Origin: Rutidosis leptorrhynchoides
Taxonomy: Eukaryota > Streptophyta > Magnoliopsida > Asterales > Asteraceae
DNA length: 64,000 bases
Assembly: GCF_046630445.1 (NCBI RefSeq)
Contig: NC_092333.1
Location: 518,501 to 582,500, forward strand
Reading direction: 5' to 3'
Numbering within the stretch: the stretch's first letter is position 1; every line of letters begins with the position of its first letter. Below are positions 49,123 to 64,000 of this stretch, in pieces. Made by a program: the position numbers and the translations under genes. Under the pieces are notes generated by a model, which was given only the letters and a program-made list of their open reading frames with translations, was not told where the DNA came from and ran no database searches.

Positions 49123-50860
49123 ATTATTTATATTTATTAATAATATTATTAATATTATTATTAATATACTTATTATAAATTATTATTAATATTAATTAAA
49201 GTATCAATAAATTGTACAAGTCTTTTAGTAGTCCTTATCCACTTTCTAAAAAAAATAATAATAATAAATAAAAAAATTATTCTTCCTGATTACAATTACA
49301 GCTGGTCGATCTAATCACAGACAAAATACAAAATTTTGTTAGAATCAACCCCGATTTATTTATTTTTATATATACTTCTGTCCTTCGTGATTGAAATTGA
49401 TATCCTCATTATCTGATTTTGTTATATGTCGACTTCACTTAACAGTATGATCAATTATAGCAGATACATCAATTAATCTCTCCTTCCTTTCCTTGTTCAC
49501 TCCTTCGTGAGACAAACCAAACCATCTCCTTAGAAAAACCCGCAACTATGATGATTCGATCACTAACACTTCTATATTCTGTTACAAATAACACCTTCAC
49601 CATATTCACCAAGCCATTCTCATCCATCACCACCACCTTTGCTATTTGCTTCAACCCGAGAAACCAAAAATCAAATATCAATAAGAATTACTTACTTGAT
49701 ATCCTTTGTAAAACCACCTTTGTGACCCGCTTACTTGACAACTATCATCACCAAACTCGCCACTCATACATCATGACCCATCGACTTGTAACTTACAAAA
49801 TAAGATATATATACATATATATTCACAATCTCTTCTACCTCTCAAGACCAACCGTCACCTTTTATATTTATCTTTTCTTTCTTCTTGTGAAGCAACCCAC
49901 CACTTTTCGAAACCAACTTGAGCCACCCAAATAAATCACCTTACGTCCACTTTTTCCTGTACAACGAATGAAGAGAATTTTATTGTGATATATTTTTTTT
50001 CCTTTTTTTTTGAACCAGTTGCTACCGAAGGAAATATATAAAGAATGATGATGACTACAATTGCTTTTCTTTTCTTTTATGGCCGATAATGGGTACATGC
50101 TAACGTTCCCCTTTTATATTTTATATCGGAAAAATTTACATATTATATGATTTCTAGATCAAGAACGGGCCACTACTAATTATTCTAATCTTCTTTTTTG
50201 ACTGCCTTTGGACTTCCACTTTATTATGTTGAGCCAAATTGTTTTTGATTGGGATCGTAACCGAATAGAAACAGAAAAGATATTAAGGTGATTAGGATTG
50301 AATGATGATAGTATTGAATGATGGAGACCTCTGCTTACTGTTTCGATTGTAAAAAAAAAAAAAAAAAGATGAAACCGTGAACGTGTATTTTTTTGTTGGG
50401 CCATCGAATAATTTCATTGTGGGGCTGCGGTATTATATCCTTTCTGTCGAGCACTAACTAAAGTGATATAGGTTCATTAAAAAAATAATAATAATAACAA
50501 TAATAATGAAGATATGGGATGGATGGATTTATAGAATATAACATCAAATTCAATATTGCATGTGGACATGGGATCTAATGGCTGACCAGGATAATCCATG
50601 ATACCGATTTTTTTTAAGTGAAGTCCCCACCAAACATAAACGAGACTTTGTGGAGTCCATTAGGTGATGTTTATTGTTAATACACGAGTTGTGACCGGGT
50701 TGGTTTTGAAATGGGGTACAGATGAAATGGTAGTTCCATGAGGAGGTTAAGTAAAGAAAATAGAAGTGTGGACATGAAGAGACACCCACGTAGCGATAAA
50801 AGCTCTGCACGAATACGGGTTAAAAGAAAATAGAGTAGTGATTTAAATCAAGTAATAATA

Positions 50861-50935
50861 GATGGTGAAATGGTTAGGTGTGTTGTGAGTTGAGGGAGAG
50901 GTCGCGGATTCGAGCCCTGTCTGAAGTATTTTTTT
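50861..50935 (+). other. tRNA-like module in the 5' LTR of C
   Basis: GAAATGGTTAGGTGTG resembles an A box and GGATTCGAGCCC a B box about 35 bp later. It is followed by T-rich sequence and then the TTA tract. The copy in the 3' LTR is at 58,890-58,962. It is related to the module in D at the same relative place, before GTGAATCC(G/A)AGG. Confidence 0.65.
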
Positions 50936-50962
50936 AGGAAAAAGCTTTTAAAGGTAGTTTCT

Positions 50963-51114
<152 letters not shown>

Positions 51115-52331
51115 ACTATTATTATTATTATTAATATTAGTATTAGTATTACCATTAAGAGTAGGATTAGTATTATTATTATTATTATCATTAAAGGTAA
51201 CATTTAAAATTATGATATTTACTAAGGGTATCATATTAGTAAAAATTATCATTTTTATTAGAATTAGCACTTTTATTATAAAATTATTATTTTTAGTATC
51301 ATTAATAGTAGTATCATTATTTTTACTATTATAAGTATTATCATTTTTATTATTTTTTTTTTTTAAATAAACATTTCTATGAATATATATATTATAAGAT
51401 ATTAATATAATTATGTATGAAAACATTAATACATTGTAGTATATAATATATAAACATAAATATATTCAAATTAATAATTAATATAACTTAAAATTTAGTT
51501 GTTCGATTATAAGTATATGTTTTAATATATATACTTGATATAGGTTTGTGAATCCGAGGTCAACCCTGCATTGTTCAGTAGCGTCATATGTATTTTTACT
51601 ACAAAATACAATATGTGAGTTTCATTTGCTCCCTTTTTACTCATTACATTTTTGGGCTGAGAATACATGCAAATGCTTTATTAACTGTTTTACAATATTT
51701 ATATGCGTGAGTTTCATTTGCCTTTTTACCCTTTATATTTTTGGGCTGAGAATACATGCGCAACTTTTATAAATGTTTTACGAAATAGACACAAGTAATC
51801 GAAATTACATTCTATGGTTGAATGATCGAAACTGAATATGCCCCTTTTTAGTCTGGTAATCTAAGAATTAGGGAACAGACACCCTAATTGACGCGAATCC
51901 TAAAGATAGATCTATCGGGTCCAACAAGCCCCATCCAAAGTACCGGATGCTTTAGTACTTCGAAGTTTATATCATGTCCGAAGGAGGATCCCGGAATGAT
52001 GGGGATATTCTTATATGCATATTGTTAATGTCGGTTACCAGGTGTTCAATCCATATGAATGATTTTTATCTCTATGTATGGGATGTGTATTGAAATATGA
52101 AATCTTGTGGTCTATTAAAATAATGGAAATGATTGTTATGATAAACTAATGAACTCACCAATCTTTTGGTTGACACTTTTAAGCATGTTTATTCTCAGGT
52201 GTGAAAGAAACCTTCCGCTGTGCATATGCTCACTTACATGGAGTCATTTATGGCATATAGAAGTAAGATCATCGCTCTGGAATCAAAGGTTGAAGACTTT
52301 GTCCGGATGGATTAGGACGGGTCTTTACAGT

Positions 52332-52343
52332 TGGTATCAGAGC
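52332..52343 (+). other. Primer binding site of element C
   Basis: TGGTATCAGAGC, canonical, two bases after the LTR end. The next 110 bp of leader match those of A and D. Confidence 0.92.
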
Positions 52344-52762
52344 GGTGGTCTTAGTGAACCATGTCTGCATTAGTGTGTCTAACTGATAAGTCGTTAGGAT
52401 GCATTAGTGAGTCTGGACTTCGACCGTGTCTGCATGTCAAAAGTTTTGCTTATCATTTCATGTCGAAAAATTTCCTGCTTATCATTCTTAAGGAATCACT
52501 TGCTTATCATTCTTAGTCTAGACACGTTTTACTGCATTGACTGCATGAATAGTGTATAGACAAAATTCATATCTTAGCGTATCTGCTACTTTATATCTTA
52601 GTGTATCTGGTACTGTAACTTTGCCTGACAACTTTCGTAGATTCCTCCGTAACTTATGGGATTTTAGTATTATATATGCATATGTAAATTATGTATTGTA
52701 GAATACTAATCTACATCCTATAATCTATTTCTTATCGAAAATCCTTCATCTGATCGTACGAG

Positions 52763-53065
52763 ATGAATCCCTCAACCAGTTCGAGTCCCTCAGATTTCGA
52801 TGGCTATTCCGATAGATATTCCGACAACTATTCCGACATGGATATTTACCTAAGCTCCGAAAGTGGTGTCACCAGAATGAATCAATCAATCAGCCATCCC
52901 CAATTCATTCGATGGGTTCGTAGTTTACTGAACCAACAGAGACAAGAAGAAAGCGATCCTTTCCATTCCACCAACCGAATTCACCTCTTGACAATGAACC
53001 TGAAGCGTTTTATCGACAAACCTGTTCGAGACACCATTTTCAGTCTCATTTCCAGGGTAACTTGA
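52763..53065 (+). CDS. Conserved small ORF of element C
   Basis: 100 residues. Ser/Asp/Tyr-rich start (repeated YSD), then MDIYLSSESGVTRMNQSISH, a WVRSLLNQQRQEESDPFH helix and RDTIFSLISRVT. Same position and layout as the 36,361-36,714 ORF of D. Function unknown; no nucleic-acid-binding or enzyme motif seen. Confidence 0.5.
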   Translation: MNPSTSSSPSDFDGYSDRYSDNYSDMDIYLSSESGVTRMNQSISHPQFIRWVRSLLNQQRQEESDPFHSTNRIHLLTMNLKRFIDKPVRDTIFSLISRVT

Positions 53066-56000
53066 CAAGATTATATTCTATCCACAATTCTGAACCTTAT
53101 TCATCCGCTTGTTCCGACCGACAATCATCCTGGAGTAATAAGTCAACGAACTTCGCGCTCGAATAATCAATTCGGAGAATATGGTGCAAAATGTACCAGC
53201 TTCAGCAACATCACCGGCACCAACAGTACCATCAATAACAGCACCAGTACAATCAACAATCCATGCTTCAATATCATCATCTGTAATTTGAGTATGATTT
53301 TCGTTCTGCGTATCGTTCTACCTCATTTATCTTCGTTCGACATGGCGAATATGTAATCTCTAAAGTTTTAGAGATTATTTAATCTAGTTCCAACCGAAAA
53401 GCAAATGAGTTTAATATCATATTAACTCATTAAATCCATGAATACATCTGAAGAAAATATATATGTATATATGTTTTCATAAAGATTGTAATTAAAAATT
53501 CTCTTGTACAAACTGTTAATGGTGAAAATATTTTAACGGGTAGGTAATACCCGAGGAATATTTAGATTTCACCATAATAAGTTACACTGTACATTCTTCA
53601 AAGCTGATTCAACAGTCATTTACTATCCGACTTACAACCACTGATATACGTATCCGTTCACCGCAGAATAACCATTTTCATTCAAAATACATATTTGAAT
53701 TTTGACCTATCAGAATCCAACAAGTGGCATAATGAAGAAAACATTTGATAAAATAAAAATTTGTTAGAAACAAACAAATTAACTATGAAAAATTTTGTTA
53801 AAAATCCACGCTAACAAAATCCTAGCTAACTGTTCCTAGCTAACTGAATACATTTTATTTAACGCAATTTATTTATCGCAATTTAAATTCTCTCAATTTT
53901 ATTTATCGTCATTTAATTTCTGTTATTTACTTTACGCACTTTATTTATCATTATTTAATTCCTGTTATTTATTTTACGCACTTTAAATGTCGGGACACGT
54001 ATACAAGGTTTTGACATATCATATCGACGCATCTATATATATTATTTGGAATCACCATAGACACTCTATATGCAGTAATGATCGAGTTCTCTATACAGGG
54101 TTGAGGTTGATTCTACAATAATATATATACTTTGAGTTGTGATCGAGTCTGAGACGAATACGGGTCGCGATACGTATTAATTAATTCGAATATTGTATAT
54201 TAAACTATATATGAATTATTGAATTGCTAACTGTGGATTATCAACTGTGGACTACCAACATTGGACAATTAAAATGAATTAAAATATTGACTATAACATA
54301 TGAAACTAAACAATTCTTCAAGTTGCCACTTGATTTCATCTCAAACCTCATTTGTATCTTGACGATTAAAATCCACGTTCAAACCTTTCATGATTCTCGA
54401 AAACATCCCAAACGAGAGGATGAACCAACCGCACTTCATCTACGGGAGAAAAGATTGATGCATTTAGTTATGCATCTGAAAAACTCTCGGAAACTGAGTA
54501 AGCGTTTAACATGTAGTTGTGCTAATTCCTTTAGTGTTATTATTACCCAAATTAACTTGGTAATTCCTTTCAAAGTAGCAAATTTTATCACAGCTCCAGC
54601 AAATCAACTTCGAATTTTCGTTCGAAACAACCTTATTATCACCTTGATTTATATGTATGCTCTTTTATTGTTACCGGGGAACCTTTTATATTACACCATA
54701 TTACCGTCAGCGTTTAATCATCTAAAAACACAATTCTCTTGAAATCACCTCGGATCGATAACCAATGATTCAGATATGGTAGCAGTAAATATAGAGGAAT
54801 CGGTAATCAGTACTTTGAAAAGTCACAGCATATCTACATCAACAGTTATATGTATAACATTTATCTCTTAGAATAATGACCTTCCATTCTGAAATTCTGA
54901 AAAGCACTCAGTCTACAAATCAATACTTTGAATGTTGAAAAAGCTGAATGAAGCAGCAGAAACCGTAGACAACCGTAAATGACCTTAATCATCGGAAGTT
55001 TGATGATAAAGTATAGTATGTTGGAAAAGCTCAGAAACGTTGGAACTGGAAAACGGATTGAACTAACCACGAAGGAGACCAAGGACAAATACCAGGACCA
55101 AACCCTATATTCAAAGAATCCAGGTAATTCTGGATCCAATGAAACCTTCAACGAATATCTTGCTCCGTACTCATGTTAAAATCTTGCGGAAAATCTTTCT
55201 CCATCAACCATCGAACTTAGAAATTCCAAAATATCATCATCAATATCTTCGATATTTCTGAGGATATTTTCATAAATATTCTCGTCCGAAATTATATACC
55301 TCTTCGTGCTTCCTGTGTATCATTATATTGGAAACATTCAATAGAAAATTTAGTACCGAAAAGCAGATTATGCGAAACTATGAAGAAAGCCGTGGACAAA
55401 TCACAAAGAATAAGTTTGACTTCAATGAATTCAAATGATTCAATGACTGCTAAAGTCTTTAGCGAATATGTTGCTCTTTACTCTAAACCCTTGCGGACAA
55501 TAGTTCCTATCATCCTTCGATATTAGAAATTCCAAGATATCATCGTATCTTTCATTATAAATATCCTCCATATTTCTGAGGATATTTTCATAACTATTCT
55601 TATCTGAAATCATTAATCTATTCCTGATATCAGTGTTACATCATATAAAAACTGTTAGTTTCTATATTCTATAAACTTTCGAGCTTAAAATATGAATGTT
55701 ATTGAAGTAATGTTGGGAATTGATGCATGAGTTAGTATAATATAATGACACTTGATCAACGTGATTATATTATAGTAAGTCATGCTAAGTTTCTAATGGG
55801 ACGTGATGATTCACAGATCATAACGTCATCATGTGCCATGTCACATAACTCTTTCATTCTACTTAACTCCTGAACAAATCAAGAAAATGTATTCTTGATG
55901 GTTCTAGCTTCCGTGATGTTGATAAATTTGAAAGTCAAATCGTGCTATCACGTTCCTTCCTGCTTTGAACATTATAATCATTCGAAACTCTATATCTACA

Positions 56001-56676
56001 AATTCTGGACCATTATTCGCTTGACTTGAAGTCGGGAAGAGAAAACAAAAGCATAGAGCTTTGAAATATAAGGGAGAATATAAAGCCCGATAACAACACA
56101 CAAATTACAAACCGTGTATATCAATGTTTATCGCAACATAAAGACACGGGAGAATTAAAAACATTATAATCCCGAGGGCAAAATAGAGGAAAGCAAACTT
56201 CTCTGGTGGAAGTTGGAAAAGGAGAACGATCAGTGCGATAGTTAGGATAAGAACAAGGATCAGAACAGGGTTAAGCATTTTCATAAATCTTTTGAATTTG
56301 GGAATTGAGTATAGAAGTGGTGAAAACAAATAGAACGGAAAAGGTAAATTTATAAAGGGAATGTCAGACGTAGTAATCGGGGCAGATCATCGTATTTAAT
56401 AATAGAGATCTTAAATTTCTTATTCGCCGAAGAATCAAATCTTTTAGATTTCAAAGATCTTATTTAAATCTCTTGAATTCCGGAATTCAACCCTGACTAC
56501 GTTAAAAGCTAAGACGAATATCTATTATCTCATTTCAATCTTTTGTGATAGCTTCACCTGTATGCTTCGAGAAATCGAATGGTTTAATCTTTATTACTCA
56601 ATGGTGATAAAACTCTATTTATCAGCTCATATTCTTCATGAAAACATTTTTCGTGTTAACCATGACTACCTCGATC
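53066..56676 (+). other. Rest of the interior of element C
   Basis: Mostly non-coding. Frames at 54,287-54,742 and 54,979-55,179 echo frames in D (for example QLRIFVRNNLIITLIYMYAL in C and QLRLFVRNNLIITLIYMRAL in D). 53,985-54,270 matches the LTR of A. A minus-strand hydrophobic frame is listed separately. Confidence 0.6.
56105..56329 (-). CDS. Antisense hydrophobic small ORF in C
   Basis: 74 residues on the strand opposite to the element, about 400 bp before its 3' LTR. A basic start (PKFKRFMKM) is followed by two likely membrane segments (VLILVLILTIALIVLLF and FALGIIMFLILPCLYVAI). Antisense extra ORFs are known in some plant Gypsy lineages of the Tat group; whether this is one is inference. 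It could be chance. Confidence 0.25.
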   Translation of the reverse strand: MFSPLLYSIPKFKRFMKMLNPVLILVLILTIALIVLLFQLPPEKFAFLYFALGIIMFLILPCLYVAINIDIHGL

Positions 56677-56712
56677 AAATTTCGGGACGAAATTTCTTTA
56701 ACGGGTAGGTAC

Positions 56713-60324
<3,612 letters not shown>

Positions 60325-60360
60325 CCGTCAATGACGATTTTGTCGGGTCGCTACATTATA

Positions 60361-60456
60361 TACATCAGATTTCATAATTATAACATAATATTATTAATAC
60401 TGATATTTATTTTGAAAGTAATAATAATATTATTATAACAACTATATTTTAATTTG

Positions 60457-60505
<49 letters not shown>

Positions 60506-60768
60506 GTATGTATGTATATATATATATATATATTTTATTACTTATGTAATATTTAATAATCATGTATAATAACTTTTAAAAAAAAATTATTTATGCATTT
60601 TATATATAATACAATATTTTAATTATACATAAAAATCATATGTATTTATATATAATTTCATTTTAAATCACACTTAATTATTTTGTATCTTATATTACAT
60701 ATTTAATTCCAATGTTTAGATTATATTTTATTAATTTAATTAACTAAATATACTTACATTTATATATG

Positions 60769-60829
<61 letters not shown>

Positions 60830-60996
60830 TTATTTATTTACAAACAATTGTTCGTGAATTGTCGGAATGTCGAAGGTCAATTGAATATATGATACAGTTC
60901 AAAATTTTGAGACTCAACTTTACAGACTTTGCTTATCGTGTCGGGAACATATAAAGATCAAGTTTAAATTTGGTCGGAAATTTCTGTGTCGTCACA
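60361..60996 (-). repeat. Right (5') LTR of D, part right of element B
   Basis: Completes the D LTR. It includes TA microsatellites at about 60,464-60,532 and 60,766-60,826 and ends GTCGTCACA, followed by the ATATT target duplication. Confidence 0.82.
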
Positions 60997-61001
60997 ATAT
61001 T

Positions 61002-61325
61002 GCCACTCATCAAACTTGGTTTTAAAATAATCGATATGGTAGTAAAATATTCCTTCATTATATATTACATGTTCACTTGTAAATTACATCGATCATCCTT
61101 GATTCATTTAATGGTGGACGACGATCGTTCACGCGAGTTTCATAAAATTACACGAACCGTGATTATCTTTTAAAGATTACATTAATAGTTCATGACTTAC
61201 ATATAATTATATGTTGATAGTTCAAGACTTACTAAAAACGTGAGATAATAAGATAGACGATTAACACACATTTAAGGTTAATCAAGACATAACTCGTTTA
61301 AGCCTAATTAATCTTTAACAAATTT
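61002..61325. other. Spacer right of element D
   Basis: AT-rich sequence, no gene or repeat recognised. It continues the sequence that lay left of 31,505 before D entered. Confidence 0.4.
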
Positions 61326-61338
61326 AAAAGGAGAATCA

Positions 61339-61442
61339 ACCCCAAAGGGGTGGTTGAGTGGTTGGCTGCTTGAGAATATCCAAAGGAGGCCCAGGTTCAA
61401 TCACCACCAACCTCACTTTGCGGCCTTGCCTTTCAAATAAAA
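61339..61442 (+). mobile_element. Short tRNA-derived SINE
   Basis: Flanked by a perfect 13-bp repeat, AAAAGGAGAATCA, at 61,326-61,338 and 61,443-61,455. Contains GGTGGTTGAGTGGTTGG (A-box-like) and GGTTCAATC (B-box-like) and ends in an A-rich tail. The body is only about 104 bp. Confidence 0.75.
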
Positions 61443-61455
61443 AAAAGGAGAATCA

Positions 61456-63344
61456 TTGTGGTTCGCACCAAATTGCATTTTAGTTCTTAAACTTTTTTTG
61501 ACAGGATCGCTCACTTTGGTACAGAACTATTGCCAAAAAAATCTACATATAACGTACGTTAAAAATTTGCATGTTAAAAATTCATATAATTTGCGTCACA
61601 TGCCATAACGATTGTGTTTTCATAACGATTGTGTGTTGTCATCCTATCCTTGTCAAACATATCTTGGTAAACCTTCATTACGTCACGGTGGACTACTCAA
61701 GAAAGTGTAACTTCTGGATTGCAATCCTCACTAATCATGAGCTGAGCAAAGCTTTCACAAGAACTATCTCAGTTCAAATGCCTCATTTGACTTCTCTCTA
61801 CGAAACTATTTGATATGTAGAAAGCAACAATGTTGCTACAACTCTGGTCCCTGCCCACTTCCAGACTTCATGGAGTCCAGAGAAGATGCGGAATCTCATT
61901 GTCATACTTCAGGACAAGCCTGAACTTTCTAGCAGCGAAGAACACTGTTCCCCTTCCCAATCAAGCTACAATGATCAATTACGTCATGTACTTGGGATAC
62001 GATAGGGATATATCTACTGTGTTTAATAAATTCAACAGGAAGCACTTCCATGCCCTGTGGTACGTCTTATACAGCATCCCTGCTGATGACACTCATAGGA
62101 ACATATACCATTACCATTCAAATTCTTAGGATATTTGTGCACTTGTAAACGGTTACTGTGTAGACTTGCTGCTCTGGGAGGTGGTCATATCATACGTGGA
62201 AAAGTCAAAGAATCTTGAGTACATTCCTTTGAGAAGGTTTTTATCTTTAATGATTAATTTTACACTAGCCATTTACATGGGAAGAAACAATACAGTTTTC
62301 AACCTTGCTGATCAACATATTGTTGAATTTACAAAAGTAAAAGTGAATAACCCTAAGATCTCCAATTCATCGGACACCACTGTTAGGGTTCCTTATCAGT
62401 CATTACACTTAGTTCCATTTACCGATGAACGTATCTTAGGCTATTATAGTGAGATGGGAGAAAATCCTCTAGCCCCGGCACAAAAAGAAGCATCTGTTGA
62501 AACAATACCCAAGGACTGCCTAGGACCACTGATGAGGGACCATCTCAATCTAGGGGGTATCTTAAAAGAAAAGGTCCAAATACTAGAAAACAATCTAAAA
62601 GAAAAACATCTAGTTCCCAAGCCCAATCCTCATTTATCCTTAGAGATAAGCCTAACAAACAAACCCAGTACCCAAAAGACTCAGAACCACCCGTACTGAA
62701 ATAGAAGACTTGGACCCTATTCCCGAATATGTAAAACATGAATTAGGTGCCATAAAGGAATAGAATTATGGTCTCCGAGAAGAGTCTATCGCTGAAACTG
62801 AGTCGGACCGGTACCAACAACTGAAGCGAGGACAAAACCGAAGGATAAACCTTATGGTACTAAAAAAAGGAAGAAATGTCTTCCTTCGAGGATCAAGAAA
62901 GGTGGCAGATTCAACTGCAAGCTGTGATGATTCTGCTCCATCACTAAAGGAAGTTGAGTCTTCCGATAAGACACTTCTTTCTGACCTCGAGCAAAATTTG
63001 ATGTCCCGGCCAGCTGCAGAGAAGTCAAAAACCTTGAAAAGACTTCTTTATCATCGGCTGAAAATTCACTTTCTCCTCATATGGTGGTCGTGAGGATTCT
63101 TATCATGAGGAGGTCCTTATAAGAACAATGGGAGCACCATGATACTGCTTCGGCAGATTACTCAGATCCCCATATGGATGATTTCTATAAAGATCAGCTA
63201 GCTTCATCAGGCAGATGTGTTCAAACTCATGAATCACATGTGATGCATGATGTTGTGAGGCAAACAAAGACCAAAGCAATATCGCGTCAGGAGTTACCCC
63301 CCGGTTAGAGTTCCATGAGACTAATATCATGGAAGCAGACTTTG
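61456..63344 (+). pseudogene. Decayed TE-like coding region
   Basis: Plus-strand frames at 61,830-62,129, 62,166-62,699 and 62,854-63,093 follow one another. The parts NYVMYLGYDRDISTVFNKFN, HFHALWYVLYSIP and YIPLRRFLSLMINFTLAIYM recall a gag-like protein common in composite-family retroelements (LGY...FNKK...YxxPRFxSL pattern). The later part is hydrophilic, with EKVQILENNLKEK. It looks like a broken LTR-element relic. The family call is from memory and weak. Confidence 0.4.
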
Positions 63345-64000
63345 TGTAACGACCCCAAAACGTAACAGGAGAAAACACACGCCCTTTTTTTTATTTAAAA
63401 GCAGTTTGGGACCAGACACATATGCGCGACGCGCATATGTGCATGCGGCGCGCTTTATAACACAAAACAGAATCAATAATTTTTTTAGGTAAACGCCAAT
63501 TTTTCCAACAAATTAAATTCTATTTTACCTGTATTTATTTCACGACGTACAAAGTCAACGTACAACAAAAGTATATGAGCTTACAAAACGGTTTCAACAA
63601 CCCATACAACCAAACGGTGTAATTTCGACCCATATATACATTTAGACGAGTTAGGACTCTATAACCCAACCCGATACCAAGAGCATAATTCTGGGGACTA
63701 CCAAATCCCCAATCTGCGTCCAAATATCCATAAGCTAATCCTCCAAGCTTAAGCAACGTCTATCAGCCCTAGTCTAGCAACTAGGTAACAGTGCATCAAC
63801 GATACCTATAAAAAGGTAAGCAACGAGAGGGGTAAGCATAAAGCTTAGTGAATGCAATAATTATACATATACATATATAATGTACTTACTTGCATACACT
63901 TACACAAATATCGCATACGAGCTAGCAATTCAACAACCATGCAATCACAATGCAAAACTAAATATTCGCAATTCACAATAAGCTAGTATCGCCAATAACA
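63345..64000 (+). repeat. Probable start of another Gypsy LTR (runs off right edge)
   Basis: Begins TGTAACGACCCCAAAACG, like the TGTRACGACCC starts of Gypsy LTRs here. It has a near-perfect GC/AT palindrome at 63,417-63,441 and a GC-rich GCATGCGGCGCGC just after. The other end is outside the window, so LTR status is inferred. Confidence 0.4.

Noticed and set aside
49548-49934. 128-residue frame found identically at 57,576-57,962
   Set aside because: Both copies are in the two young LTRs of C, so identity reflects recent duplication, not selection. No motif or codon pattern supports a gene.
60464-60826. TA-rich stretches as a possible replication origin or scaffold site
   Set aside because: They are TA microsatellites inside the LTR of D; nothing else supports such a role.

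Overview
This is a piece of a plant nuclear chromosome. Three intron-rich host genes sit between about 11.5 and 30.05 kb, flanked on both sides by large LTR retrotransposons, many nested in one another. Intron GT-AG signals, AT-rich introns, tRNA-derived SINEs and Ty3/Gypsy elements with a Met-tRNA primer site (TGGTATCAGAGC) all indicate a seed plant. LTR starts such as TGTAGTGACCCGAAC, TGTAACATCCCGC and TGTGACGACCCGG look like families I associate with Asteraceae. That family-level call is recognition from memory, not a search result.

Layout. 1-6,205: minus-strand Ty3/Gypsy element A, running off the left edge (gag, a captured F-box ORF, an acidic ORF and one 3.2 kb LTR). 6,206-10,823: plus-strand Gypsy element E, 3' part only, which A has entered. 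11,549-14,434: aminoacylase-1, four exons. 16,007-22,070: DUF89 damage-control phosphatase, twelve exons, with a Copia remnant in intron 7 and a SINE in intron 10. 22,496-30,045 (minus, convergent with the phosphatase): CMP-sialic-acid/UDP-sugar-type Golgi nucleotide-sugar transporter, fifteen exons, with TE-derived sequence in its 3 kb intron 8. 31,510-60,996: a three-level nest. Element D (minus) holds element B (plus) in its right LTR, and B holds element C (plus) in its 3' LTR. Each level has a matching 5-bp target duplication (ATATT, TTATA, CCGTC). 61.0-63.3 kb: a small SINE and decayed TE-like ORFs. 63,345-64,000: probably the start of a further LTR.

The host genes are unrelated housekeeping functions: N-acyl amino acid hydrolysis in the secretory pathway or cytosol, clearing of damaged phospho-metabolites, and Golgi sugar-nucleotide import. 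They do not form a pathway. All exon joins given here were checked by hand for phase. They give proteins of 453, 368 and 346 residues that end at normal stops.

The most unusual material is in the retroelements. C and D have no recognisable pol but share a small conserved ORF. They share a primer-site leader with A, which may be a gag-bearing relative. A block of about 270 bp lies in the LTR of A but in the interior of C and D. The LTRs of C and D carry a tRNA-like A-box/B-box module. LTRs of the B/E type carry GC-rich paired palindromes, and a 19-bp palindrome precedes the 3' LTR of B, C, D and E.
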